A stretch of DNA of 64,000 nt from Tsukamurella paurometabola DSM 20162 (GTDB lineage Bacteria > Actinomycetota > Actinomycetes > Mycobacteriales > Mycobacteriaceae). A program made the translations under genes and the position numbers. This document shows, one piece after another, positions 7,948-15,327 of this stretch; positions within the stretch are counted from its first letter, which is position 1; each line of letters starts with the position of its first letter. A model generated the notes under the pieces. The model ran no database searches and was not told the origin of the DNA. It saw nothing but the letters and a program-made list of their open reading frames with translations. The stretch lies in assembly GCF_000092225.1 (NCBI RefSeq), contig NC_014158.1, forward strand, positions 1,116,001 to 1,180,000, written 5' to 3'.

Positions 7948-9197
7948 ATCGCGGGGAAATCAGGCATGGTTTTGGCGGTGGTCGCGATGTCCTCCACCTG
8001 CACACCGGTGGTGACCAGGCCGAGGATCGCGCCCGCGGTGGCCATCCGGTGGTCGGCGTAGCTGTGCCAGAGTCCGCCGTGCAGCGTCGCGGGCTCGATG
8101 CGCAGGCCGTCCTCGGTCTCGGTGCAGTGTCCGCCGAGGGCGCTGATCTCGGCCGTCAGTGCCGCGAGGCGGTCGGTCTCGTGGCCGCGCAGGTGGGCGA
8201 TGCCGCGCAGATGCGAGGGCGTATCCGCGAGCGCGGCCAGGGCGGCGACGGTGGGCGTGAGCTCGCCGATATCGCGCAGGTCCCAGTCGACGCCGTGCAG
8301 ACCGCCGGTGCCTCGGCCCGTGAGCGCGCCATCGGCGTGGGTCACCTCGGCGCCCATCTCCGCCAGGATGTCGGCGAATTGGACGCCCGGCTGGGTGGAC
8401 TGCGGGTTCCAATGCGGGACCGTGACGGCGCCGCCGGTGATCGCGGCGGCGGCGAGGAAGACGGTGGCGTTCGACAGATCCGGCTCCACCGTCCAGTCGT
8501 GCGCGTGGAGCCCGCCCGGTGCCACCCGCCAGGTGTTCGGTTCGGCGGTGTCGACATCGGCGCCGGCGGCGCGGAGCATGTCGACGGTCATCTCGATGTG
8601 CGGCATCGAGGGAACGGGCTTCCCGTCGTGGTGCACCGTGACGCCCTCGGCGAAGCTCGGCCCGCTGAGCAGTAGGCCGGAGACGAACTGCGAGCTCGCG
8701 GACGCGTCGATGGTCACGGTGCCACCGCGGATAGGTCCTTCGCCGTGCATCGTGAAGGGCAGGCCGTCGCCGTCGATCCGGGCGCCGAGGCCGCGGAGCG
8801 CGTCGAGCACGGTGCCCAGCGGCCGGATCCGAGCCTGCGGGTCACCGTCGAACCGGGAACTGCCGCGTGCCCCTGCGGCGAGCGGGGGCAGGAAACGCAT
8901 CACCGTGCCGGCGAGGCCGCAATCCACCGCGGCGCCGTGCAGAGCGCCCCCCGTCACCGCAACCGTGGTGTCGGTAAGGAAATTCACGTCCACGCCCAGT
9001 GCGGTCAGGCCGCGGGCCATCAGGTCGGTGTCGCGGCTGCGCAGGGTGTTCGTCAGCGTCGATGCCGACGATGCTTGTGCGGCAAGGATGTACGCGCGAT
9101 TGGTGATCGACTTGGAGCCGGGCAGCGCGACGGTGCCCGTGACCGGACCCGGCGCGAGGGGCGCATTCCACAGCTCCACCAGCCCATCCTTGCACAT
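7905..9197 (-). CDS. aroA: 3-phosphoshikimate 1-carboxyvinyltransferase (EPSP synthase)
   Basis: A 430-residue EPSP synthase, joining shikimate-3-phosphate and phosphoenolpyruvate in the shikimate pathway to aromatic amino acids and chorismate-derived siderophores and quinones. Visible motifs include [10 protein letters not shown] (residues 25-34, substrate-binding lysine), [20 protein letters not shown] and [10 protein letters not shown]. The ATG at 9197 has AGGA 7 nt upstream; a GTG six codons later (VELWN) is an alternative. It forms an operon with rsgA downstream. Length and motifs are normal for a class I-like enzyme. Confidence 0.95.
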   Translation of the reverse strand: MCKDGLVELWNAPLAPGPVTGTVALPGSKSITNRAYILAAQASSASTLTNTLRSRDTDLMARGLTALGVDVNFLTDTTVAVTGGALHGAAVDCGLAGTVMRFLPPLAAGARGSSRFDGDPQARIRPLGTVLDALRGLGARIDGDGLPFTMHGEGPIRGGTVTIDASASSQFVSGLLLSGPSFAEGVTVHHDGKPVPSMPHIEMTVDMLRAAGADVDTAEPNTWRVAPGGLHAHDWTVEPDLSNATVFLAAAAITGGAVTVPHWNPQSTQPGVQFADILAEMGAEVTHADGALTGRGTGGLHGVDWDLRDIGELTPTVAALAALADTPSHLRGIAHLRGHETDRLAALTAEISALGGHCTETEDGLRIEPATLHGGLWHSYADHRMATAGAILGLVTTGVQVEDIATTAKTMPDFPAMWEGLLGLRDGASS

Positions 9198-9268
9198 GAG
9201 GGTGTCCTGATCTCCGTGCTACCTTGCTCGGCAGAAAGTCGCCTAGGAAACACCGCCGGGAGAACTCG

Positions 9269-10156
9269 ATGAAGCGCACTTCTCTGTCCGTGGGGGTCGC
9301 CGCCTCCGTCGCCGCCGTGGCCACCGTCGCCACGGTCCTGGCGCCGTCGGCCGTCGCCGATCCGCCCAAGCCTGCGCAGCCGCCCGCCAACAAGGCGGGT
9401 GAGCTGGTGATCGGCTCGGGCAATCTCCCGGATTCGGTGAACTTCTCCGGTGCCGTGCTCTCCGGTGCGGCCGCGGGCTGGAACGCCGCCTGGGCGTCGC
9501 TGAGCAAGGCGCGGGTCGAGCCCGCTGAGTGCAAGGCGCTCTACGCCGGCTTCCCGATCCCCAAGGGGACCGACACCGCGCAGACCAACGGCTCGGTGCG
9601 CGGCACGACCTGGTCGATGGTGGTCTCGAAGTTCGCCGTCGACCTGGCGCCGCAGCGCGCCGCGCTCCCGAAGTGCGCCACCTTCAAGGCGTTCAACGGC
9701 GATATCGTCAACGAGGTCAGCGTGCGCACCATCGCCGTGACCGGTGCGCCGGACGGCCTGGGGTTGGAGTTCGTGCAGAAGTCCAAGCGTGGCAGCCAGG
9801 TCCAGTACCTGACCTCGCGCCAGTACACCGCCGTGGTCAACGGCGTCACGATGGCGCTGCGCGGCGGCAAGGAGTCGCGTGAACCGTCGCCGTACATCGG
9901 TGCCGACGATCAGGTGGCGGTCGACCTGCTGACCACCCAGATCGCGATTCTCTCGAAGCCCCCGCAGCCCGAAGCCCCGGCCGCCACCTCGCCGTCGGCG
10001 AAGCCCGGCGCTCCGGCACCGTCGGCGAAGCCCGGCGCTCCGGCACCGTCGGCGAAGCCCGGCGCTCCGGCACCGTCGGCCAAGCCCGGCGCTCCGGCAC
10101 CGTCGGCGAAGCCCGCGCCTGCCGCGTCGGCCGCACCGAAGCCCGCGGCCCGCTGA
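9269..10156 (+). CDS. secreted protein with C-terminal Pro/Ala repeats
   Basis: A 295-residue exported protein. A signal peptide (MKRTSLSV start, cleavage near SAVAD) precedes a globular region of about 200 residues and then a tail of four identical 9-residue units (SAKPGAPAP) ending in Ala/Pro/Lys-rich sequence. Such tails often span the cell wall. The ATG at 9269 with GGGAGA upstream is chosen over an earlier in-frame ATG at 9224, since the signal peptide starts here. I do not recognise the globular family; the repeats resemble those in other mycobacterial cell-wall proteins only in composition. Confidence 0.7.
   Translation: MKRTSLSVGVAASVAAVATVATVLAPSAVADPPKPAQPPANKAGELVIGSGNLPDSVNFSGAVLSGAAAGWNAAWASLSKARVEPAECKALYAGFPIPKGTDTAQTNGSVRGTTWSMVVSKFAVDLAPQRAALPKCATFKAFNGDIVNEVSVRTIAVTGAPDGLGLEFVQKSKRGSQVQYLTSRQYTAVVNGVTMALRGGKESREPSPYIGADDQVAVDLLTTQIAILSKPPQPEAPAATSPSAKPGAPAPSAKPGAPAPSAKPGAPAPSAKPGAPAPSAKPAPAASAAPKPAAR
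9995..10102 (+). repeat. four tandem 27-bp repeats
   Basis: Four in-frame copies of a 27-bp unit encoding SAKPGAPAP, nearly identical at DNA level (one synonymous change, GCG to GCC). Such perfect repeats expand and contract easily between strains. Confidence 0.9.
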
Positions 10157-10161
10157 TCCCT

Positions 10162-10188
10162 GAACAATTGTCCAGGTAGTCTGGCGGG
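10162..10188 (+). promoter_or_regulatory. soxR promoter with palindrome and leaderless start
   Basis: A TAGTCT -10 (10177-10182) ends 6 nt before the GTG at 10189, predicting a leaderless mRNA. Just upstream GAACAATTGTCC (10162-10173) is a near-perfect palindrome (one mismatch) that would sit in the promoter spacer, the place MerR-family proteins bind, so it may be the SoxR autoregulatory site. Confidence 0.45.
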
Positions 10189-10644
10189 GTGGAGTCCACC
10201 CGGGAATTCAGCGTCGGCCAGCTCGCCGCGCGCAGCGGCGTGGCGGTCTCCGCGCTGCACTTCTACGAGCGCGAGGGCCTGATCACCTCGCGTCGCACCG
10301 CGGGGAATCAGCGCAGGTTCTCGCGCGAGACGCTGCGCCGCGTCGCTTTCATCCGGATCAGCCACCGGGTCGGGATTCCGCTGGCCACGATCCGCGAGGC
10401 GCTGGCCACCCTGCCGGACGGTCGTACGCCCACCAAGAAGGACTGGGAGCGGCTGTCGCGGCACTGGCATGACGACCTCTCGCACCGGATCGATGAGCTG
10501 ACCCGGTTGCGCGACAACCTCACCGACTGCATCGGCTGCGGTTGCCTCTCGATGGCTTCGTGCTCGCTGGCGAACCCGCACGATGCGCTCGCCACCACCG
10601 GCGCGGGGCCGCGCCGCGTCTTCGACAGTTTCGAGGGGCAGTAG
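10189..10644 (+). CDS. soxR: redox-sensitive MerR-family regulator SoxR
   Basis: A 151-residue SoxR. The N-terminal MerR helix-turn-helix (VGQLAARSGVAVSALHFYE) is followed by the dimer helix and the [2Fe-2S] ligand motif C114xxC117xC119xxxxxC125. Redox-active compounds oxidise the cluster and turn SoxR into an activator. In actinobacteria SoxR usually responds to redox-active metabolites and controls efflux or modifying enzymes. The next gene, an SRAP protein, begins directly after the stop and is probably co-transcribed. GTG start, likely leaderless. Confidence 0.93.
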   Translation: MESTREFSVGQLAARSGVAVSALHFYEREGLITSRRTAGNQRRFSRETLRRVAFIRISHRVGIPLATIREALATLPDGRTPTKKDWERLSRHWHDDLSHRIDELTRLRDNLTDCIGCGCLSMASCSLANPHDALATTGAGPRRVFDSFEGQ

Positions 10645-11409
10645 ATGTGCGGACGATACGCGGTCACCACCGACCCCGCGCTGCTCGCGGCGGAGATCGA
10701 CGCGGTCGATGAAACCGAGGGCACCGAGCTCGATGTGCCCGGCTACAACGTGGCCCCCACGACCACGGTGGTCGCGGTGGTCGCCCGGCATTCGCGGGAG
10801 CAGCCCGACGATGCCGCCACGCGGCGGCTGCGTGCCATGCGATGGGGGTTGCTGCCGTCCTGGCAGAAGACCCTCAGTGGGCCGCCGCTGTTCAACGCGC
10901 GAGCGGAGTCGGTGGCCGAGAAGCCGGCCTTCCGCGCCGCGCTGAAGACCAAGCGGTGCCTGATCCCGATGGACGGCTGGTACGAATGGCAGGTGCTCGA
11001 CGACCCCGAGCAGGTCAGGAAGCCACGTAAGCAGCCGATGTACCTCACGCCGGTGGACGGCACCCGCATGTACATCGCCGGCCGGTGGTCGGTGTGGCGT
11101 CCGGCCGGAGCGGGACTGGACGTTCCGCCGACCCTATCGGCCACGGTGCTCACCACCGATGCGGTGGGCCCGCTGCGCGCGGTGCACGACCGGATGCCGC
11201 TCGTGCTCACGCCCGAGCGGTTCGACGAGTGGCTCAGCCCCGACGGCCCCGCCGACCCGGATCTGTTGCTGCCGCCGGGGCTCGACGTGGCCGAGAGGAT
11301 CGAGATCCGGCCCGTCTCCGCGCTGGTCAACACTGTCAAGAACGATGGCCCTGAGTTGATCCGGCGTGCCGAACCGGGCAGTGAACCGGGACAGTTGAGC
11401 TTGCTGTAG
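10645..11409 (+). CDS. SOS response-associated peptidase (SRAP/HMCES/YedK)
   Basis: A 254-residue SRAP-domain protein. The sequence begins MCGRYA, so after removal of Met the catalytic Cys2 is N-terminal and can bond covalently to abasic sites in single-stranded DNA, protecting them from error-prone cleavage. Other family motifs are NARAESVAEKPAF, RCLIPMDGWYEW and VHDRMPLVL. It starts with no gap after soxR, an unusual partnership linking redox sensing with DNA protection. The homologue in M. tuberculosis is Rv3226c by position. Confidence 0.9.
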   Translation: MCGRYAVTTDPALLAAEIDAVDETEGTELDVPGYNVAPTTTVVAVVARHSREQPDDAATRRLRAMRWGLLPSWQKTLSGPPLFNARAESVAEKPAFRAALKTKRCLIPMDGWYEWQVLDDPEQVRKPRKQPMYLTPVDGTRMYIAGRWSVWRPAGAGLDVPPTLSATVLTTDAVGPLRAVHDRMPLVLTPERFDEWLSPDGPADPDLLLPPGLDVAERIEIRPVSALVNTVKNDGPELIRRAEPGSEPGQLSLL

Positions 11410-11415
11410 CCGGAG

Positions 11416-12975
11416 TCAGGCCGCACCTGGTAGGTCGCAACCGGGCCGGGAGAGGTCGATCGAGTCCCGGGTCAGGCACCGTGCGAGCGCGTCGATCTGC
11501 TGGCCGTAGGAGCGCCCCTTGACCGCGGTCACGGTGCCGTCGGCCGCGATCTCGCACGGGTTGTCGTCGGTGCACTTCTCGCCGTCGGTGTTGGAGCTGT
11601 TGTTGACGCCGACCACGGTGCGGCCGTCGGGTGAGATCAGCGGCGATCCGGACTCGCCGGGCACCGACGAGCAGTCCCGATACCGCACCGAGTCTCGCTG
11701 TTCCCAGTCGCCTTCTCGCACAGTCGGTACCACGGCCTCGGCCGAACAGGACTTGCGTGCGGCACCGGTGTTCATGGAGAACCGATCTCCGGGACGGATG
11801 GGTGTCGTCGCGAGATCGAAGACGGTGGCGCCGCGCGCGGCCACCTGGGCATAGGTCGAGTCGAGGCGGTAGACCGCGACATCGGTGCGGCTCATGGTGG
11901 CGTAGACGAGACGATCGGCGCGCACCGTGGTCACCGACTCGCCGGTGCGGCCCGCCGCCAGCATGGTGCGGTTCGAGGGCTGGTTCACCGTTGCCCCACC
12001 CGGCGCCGGCCGGTCGCCGCTGACGCAGTGCCCATTGGTGAGCACCATGGCGGGGGCATCCGGAGTGGCCCCGGGCGGCCGCACGATCGAGCCGATGCAG
12101 TTGCCCAGGAGCACCGCGCCGGCGACGTCCGGGGTCGGCGGCGCGTCGGGGACGATCGTGTTGTTGATGATGCTGTCGATCCAGTCCCGCTGCTGGGTGA
12201 GGTCCATGTAGAGACCGGGCCCCTTGTCGTCGTTCGTGCCCGGACCGCTGACCACGCCCGCGATGACCCATGCGCCGTTCTCCTGCACCAGGGCCGGCGA
12301 GCCGGAATCGGCGTTGCCGATGGTCGGCCGCCCGTCCTTGCCGCCGATGCACAGCGGGCGCGGCGTATCCGAGCCCTGGATGTTCGGGCAGGCGCGGGCA
12401 TCCTGCACTGCGGTCTCGGCGGTGCGGAGCTCGCTCGGATAACACTGGGGATCACGCATCTTCGCCGGATCCGAACACGTGGAGCCCCACCCCATGATCC
12501 GGGCGGGCGTGCCCGCGGCGGGGGTCTTCGATGCGATGGGGATCGGGGTGGCACGCACCGGTCGTTCGAGCCGTAGCAGCGCGATATCGCGGAGCAGCCA
12601 GTCGTATCCGTCTTCGCGCGCTTCGGTCGGGGTGCCCAGGCGATAGAAGCGATCGACACCCACCAGTTCACCGCCCGTGCCCGTGTTCGTCGACCCGATC
12701 CGCACGGAGGCGCGCATCGGGCCGGTGGCCGCATCGCCGGCGTTGCCGAGGATCGCGCAGTGGCTCGCGGTGACCACCCACTGCGGTGCGATCAGCGTCG
12801 TGCCGCAGCGGTGGTTATCGGGGGTCACCGCATCGCCGGGCAGCTCGACCTGCAGAGAGCCAAGGGACGGCGGCGCCTCCGGGGCGACCTTCCCGCCGAT
12901 GATCGCCCCCGCCGGCGGTCCGCCGGCGAGGGCCAACAGTGCTGTTCCGATGAGGATGATGACCAGTCGTCGCAT
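11416..12975 (-). CDS. secreted tandem trypsin-like serine protease
   Basis: A 519-residue exported protein with two trypsin-fold domains. After the signal peptide (MRRLVIILIG...PAGA) the first domain opens with IIGGK, the classical activation N-terminus, with a His in TASHC, Asp in RDIALL and Ser in NADSGSP. The second domain (from about residue 280) carries NGHCV, RTDVAVY and PGESGSP, giving a second His-Asp-Ser set. Most family members have a single domain of about 250 residues, so this is a fusion or duplication. The ATG at 12975 begins the signal peptide and has GAGGG upstream; the frame is open further but that part is not protein-like. Its 3' end is convergent with the SRAP gene. Confidence 0.8.
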   Translation of the reverse strand: MRRLVIILIGTALLALAGGPPAGAIIGGKVAPEAPPSLGSLQVELPGDAVTPDNHRCGTTLIAPQWVVTASHCAILGNAGDAATGPMRASVRIGSTNTGTGGELVGVDRFYRLGTPTEAREDGYDWLLRDIALLRLERPVRATPIPIASKTPAAGTPARIMGWGSTCSDPAKMRDPQCYPSELRTAETAVQDARACPNIQGSDTPRPLCIGGKDGRPTIGNADSGSPALVQENGAWVIAGVVSGPGTNDDKGPGLYMDLTQQRDWIDSIINNTIVPDAPPTPDVAGAVLLGNCIGSIVRPPGATPDAPAMVLTNGHCVSGDRPAPGGATVNQPSNRTMLAAGRTGESVTTVRADRLVYATMSRTDVAVYRLDSTYAQVAARGATVFDLATTPIRPGDRFSMNTGAARKSCSAEAVVPTVREGDWEQRDSVRYRDCSSVPGESGSPLISPDGRTVVGVNNSSNTDGEKCTDDNPCEIAADGTVTAVKGRSYGQQIDALARCLTRDSIDLSRPGCDLPGAA

Positions 12976-13309
12976 GACCTCAACCCTCATCTGATGAGGT
13001 CTCAGCGTCGTCGTCGTGAGGTAACGGTCTCGTACTAGTCGGAGCCCGGGCCGCAGCGCAGCGACTGGGCAGGCGTGGGGCATCGGCAGTCTGGGAAAAC
13101 ATTCGTTACGCAGACTATCTGAAGGGATATGAATCTGATTGTCGGATTTATAGGATTAACGAACACGTAAGAGATCACGATTCAATAACGTTGTGCCATG
13201 ATGCTTGAGACTGCAATTGGTCGTCAGTTAACGTTTCAAACAGCATTCGTAGGGCGTCTAATAAGTGCATTTGAGCGGACTTCCTGGGCGGGTTCCCGGG
13301 AAGGAGATA
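12976..13309. other. AT-rich intergenic region
   Basis: About 330 bp upstream of both the protease and the small secreted protein operon. From about 13090 the base composition falls to roughly half A+T, unlike its surroundings, and continues into the gene at 13375. A hairpin (TTCCTGGG 13281-13288, CCCGGGAA 13295-13302) ends on the first bases of the AAGGAG ribosome binding site for the upstream ORF. No other gene is evident. Confidence 0.5.
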
Positions 13310-13378
13310 ATGATCGCCTGCAATTGCTGCGCGACAATCACCCGATGTTCTGACACGTATAAGGAGAGTGAACTTTGA
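13310..13378 (+). CDS. cysteine-rich upstream ORF (22 codons)
   Basis: A short frame, MIACNCCATITRC followed by SDTYKESEL, with four cysteines in its first 13 residues. AAGGAG at 13301-13306 precedes its ATG by only 3 nt, which is close. Its TGA (13376-13378) overlaps the TTG start (13375-13377) of the next gene, so the two would be translationally coupled. Cysteine-rich upstream ORFs are known in mycobacteria as cysteine-responsive attenuators of downstream genes; the same role is inferred here. Confidence 0.5.
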   Translation: MIACNCCATITRCSDTYKESEL

Positions 13379-13749
13379 GCATCATCACCAAGGCGTTCTC
13401 GGGCGCCATTCTGGCTGGAATTCTTGCTTCAGGCGTCAGTGCGGTTGTGGCTCCGGCCGCGAATGCCGAGCCTGCACAGTGTGCGGACTGGCGCAACGTG
13501 ACGGCCGCCAGCTCGGACACAAACGCCGAGAAGGCGGGCATCGCAGCCATCAAGGTCTACACCGAACGAGGTGGAAAGGACGGCGCAGCGGGGGCTCAAC
13601 TCGGCGCGGCGATTATGGAATTCTTTAACGCCTGCGATGGCACGATTACCGGTGAGATAAAGAAGGCGCTCGACAGTATGAATACCCAAGAGATTCAGAA
13701 GTCTCGCGAAGAATCTCTGAAGAATAATCCAGTCAGGCCTGGAATCTAA
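13375..13749 (+). CDS. small secreted protein, low GC
   Basis: A 124-residue protein beginning at a TTG (13375) with AAGGAGAG 8 nt upstream. It has a signal peptide (MSIITKAFSGAILAG..., cleavage after AANA) and a mature domain of about 95 residues containing two cysteines (C in EPAQCADW and in FFNACDG) that may form a disulfide. No family is recognised; the mature part looks helical. Codon use is markedly less GC-biased than neighbours, suggesting recent acquisition. An ATG at 13368 is in another frame and would not give a signal peptide. It follows a Cys-rich upstream ORF. Confidence 0.7.
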   Translation: MSIITKAFSGAILAGILASGVSAVVAPAANAEPAQCADWRNVTAASSDTNAEKAGIAAIKVYTERGGKDGAAGAQLGAAIMEFFNACDGTITGEIKKALDSMNTQEIQKSREESLKNNPVRPGI

Positions 13750-13776
13750 TATTCTGACGCCCGGCGATATGCCGAT

Positions 13777-13811
13777 CAGTGCGGTGGGCGCGGTGTGTGC
13801 CCACCGCACTG
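13777..13811. terminator. bidirectional terminator
   Basis: A perfect 13-bp stem (CAGTGCGGTGGGC at 13777-13789, GCCCACCGCACTG at 13799-13811) with a 9-nt loop lies between convergent genes, the small secreted protein and the aldehyde dehydrogenase. Confidence 0.75.
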
Positions 13812-13829
13812 AACTCTATGGCAGTCGTC

Positions 13830-15182
13830 CTACTTCACGGTGCGGATCAGCTTCTTGTTGAGGAATTCCTCGATGCCCAGGGGACCCATCTCGCGGCCGA
13901 AACCCGAGCGCTTGATACCGCCGAAGGGCAGTTCCGCTCCCTCGGCGAGCACACCGTTGACGAACACCATGCCCGCCTCGATCCGGTCGGCCACCCGGGC
14001 GGCCTGCTCCGGATCGGTGGTGAAGACGTACGAGCCCAGACCGAACGGAGTGTCGTTGGCCAGCGCGACGGCCTCGGCCTCGCCCTCCACCCGGTACACC
14101 GTGGCGACGGGACCGAACAGCTCCTGACGGAACGCCGGGTTGTCCTCGGTGACACCGGTGAGCACGGCCGGCGGGAAGTGCGCGCCGCGCCGCTCGCCGA
14201 CGATCGCGAGGGTGGCGCCGCCGGTCACGGCTTCCGCGAGCTGCTTCTCCAGATTCTCGGCGGCCCGCTCGGACGAGAGCGGGGCGATCGAGTCGGTGGC
14301 GGCCAGGATCTTTTCGGTGAACTTCGCGAGGAAGTCGTCGTACAGCTCACCGGTCACGATGAACCGCTTCGCGGCATTGCAGGACTGACCGGTGTTGTCC
14401 AGCCGCGCCGCCACCGCCGATTCGACGGTGGCGTCCAGATCGTCGGTGGACAGCAGGATGAACGGATCCGAGCCGCCCAGCTCCAGCACGCACTTCTTCA
14501 GGTTCCGCCCGGCCACCTCGGCGACCGCAGCACCCGCGCGTTCGGAACCGGTCAGCGAGACGGCGGCGACCCGGGGATCGGCGATGATCTCGGCCGCCTG
14601 CTCGTTCGTGGCGCGGATGTTCACGTACGCGCCCGACGGAAGCCCGGCCTCGTTGAAGATCAGCTGCATCGCCTCGGCCGACTCCGGGCACTGCGGCGCA
14701 TGCTTGAGCAGGATGGTGTTGCCCGCGGCCAGGTTCGGGCCGGCGAACCGGGCCACCTGGTAATAGGGGAAGTTCCACGGCATGATGCCCAGCAGCACGC
14801 CGATCGGGCCGCGCCGGATCACGGCGGAGCCGTCCCCCTCCAACAACTGCACGGGCTGGTCGGCGAGCAACTGTTCCGCGTTGTCGGCGTAGTAGGTGTA
14901 GATCGCGGCCGAGAAGTCGACCTCGCCGAGCGCGTCCTCCAGGGGCTTGCCCATCTCGCGCTGGATGATCTCGGCCAGCATCTGCCGTCGTTCGGTGTGC
15001 AACTCGGCCACCCGGCGGATCAGCGCTGCGCGGTCGGCCACGGTCGATTCCAGGGGCCAGGTCCGCGCCGCGTGCGAGGCCGCGGCCAGCGCGGCCTCGA
15101 TCTCGGCCGGCTCCGCGGTGGGGTAGGTTTCGAGCACCTCACCGGTCGCCGGGTTCGTGACTGCGTACTGGACGTCGACCAT
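13830..15182 (-). CDS. gabD: NAD(P)-dependent aldehyde dehydrogenase, succinate-semialdehyde type
   Basis: A 450-residue aldehyde dehydrogenase resembling succinate-semialdehyde dehydrogenases such as GabD1. Catalytic Cys268 lies in NTGQSCNAAKRF and the general base Glu234 in ELGGSDPF; the cofactor region includes MPWNFPYYQ and SLTGSERAG. The ATG at 15182 has GAGGAG upstream; the longer open frame reaching 15518 overlaps the next gene and is not coding. Lying 145 bp downstream of a fatty acyl-CoA reductase in the same direction, it might oxidise fatty aldehydes instead; substrate is therefore uncertain. Confidence 0.85.
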   Translation of the reverse strand: MVDVQYAVTNPATGEVLETYPTAEPAEIEAALAAASHAARTWPLESTVADRAALIRRVAELHTERRQMLAEIIQREMGKPLEDALGEVDFSAAIYTYYADNAEQLLADQPVQLLEGDGSAVIRRGPIGVLLGIMPWNFPYYQVARFAGPNLAAGNTILLKHAPQCPESAEAMQLIFNEAGLPSGAYVNIRATNEQAAEIIADPRVAAVSLTGSERAGAAVAEVAGRNLKKCVLELGGSDPFILLSTDDLDATVESAVAARLDNTGQSCNAAKRFIVTGELYDDFLAKFTEKILAATDSIAPLSSERAAENLEKQLAEAVTGGATLAIVGERRGAHFPPAVLTGVTEDNPAFRQELFGPVATVYRVEGEAEAVALANDTPFGLGSYVFTTDPEQAARVADRIEAGMVFVNGVLAEGAELPFGGIKRSGFGREMGPLGIEEFLNKKLIRTVK

Positions 15183-15327
15183 TGTGGGATCTCCTCGTGG
15201 GGGATGGAAAACAGGTTCTCTCCAACGATAGGCGTCCGCCGCGATGGGCGTGCGCTGTCGGCGCGACTGCGGCGCGAACAGCCGCACTCGGGCGCGTCCG
15301 GCCCGAGCCGCGATCACCGATCGTGCG

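Noticed and set aside
9846-10199. CRISPR-like array suggested by regular repeats
   Set aside because: Repeats are contiguous 27-bp coding units without spacers.
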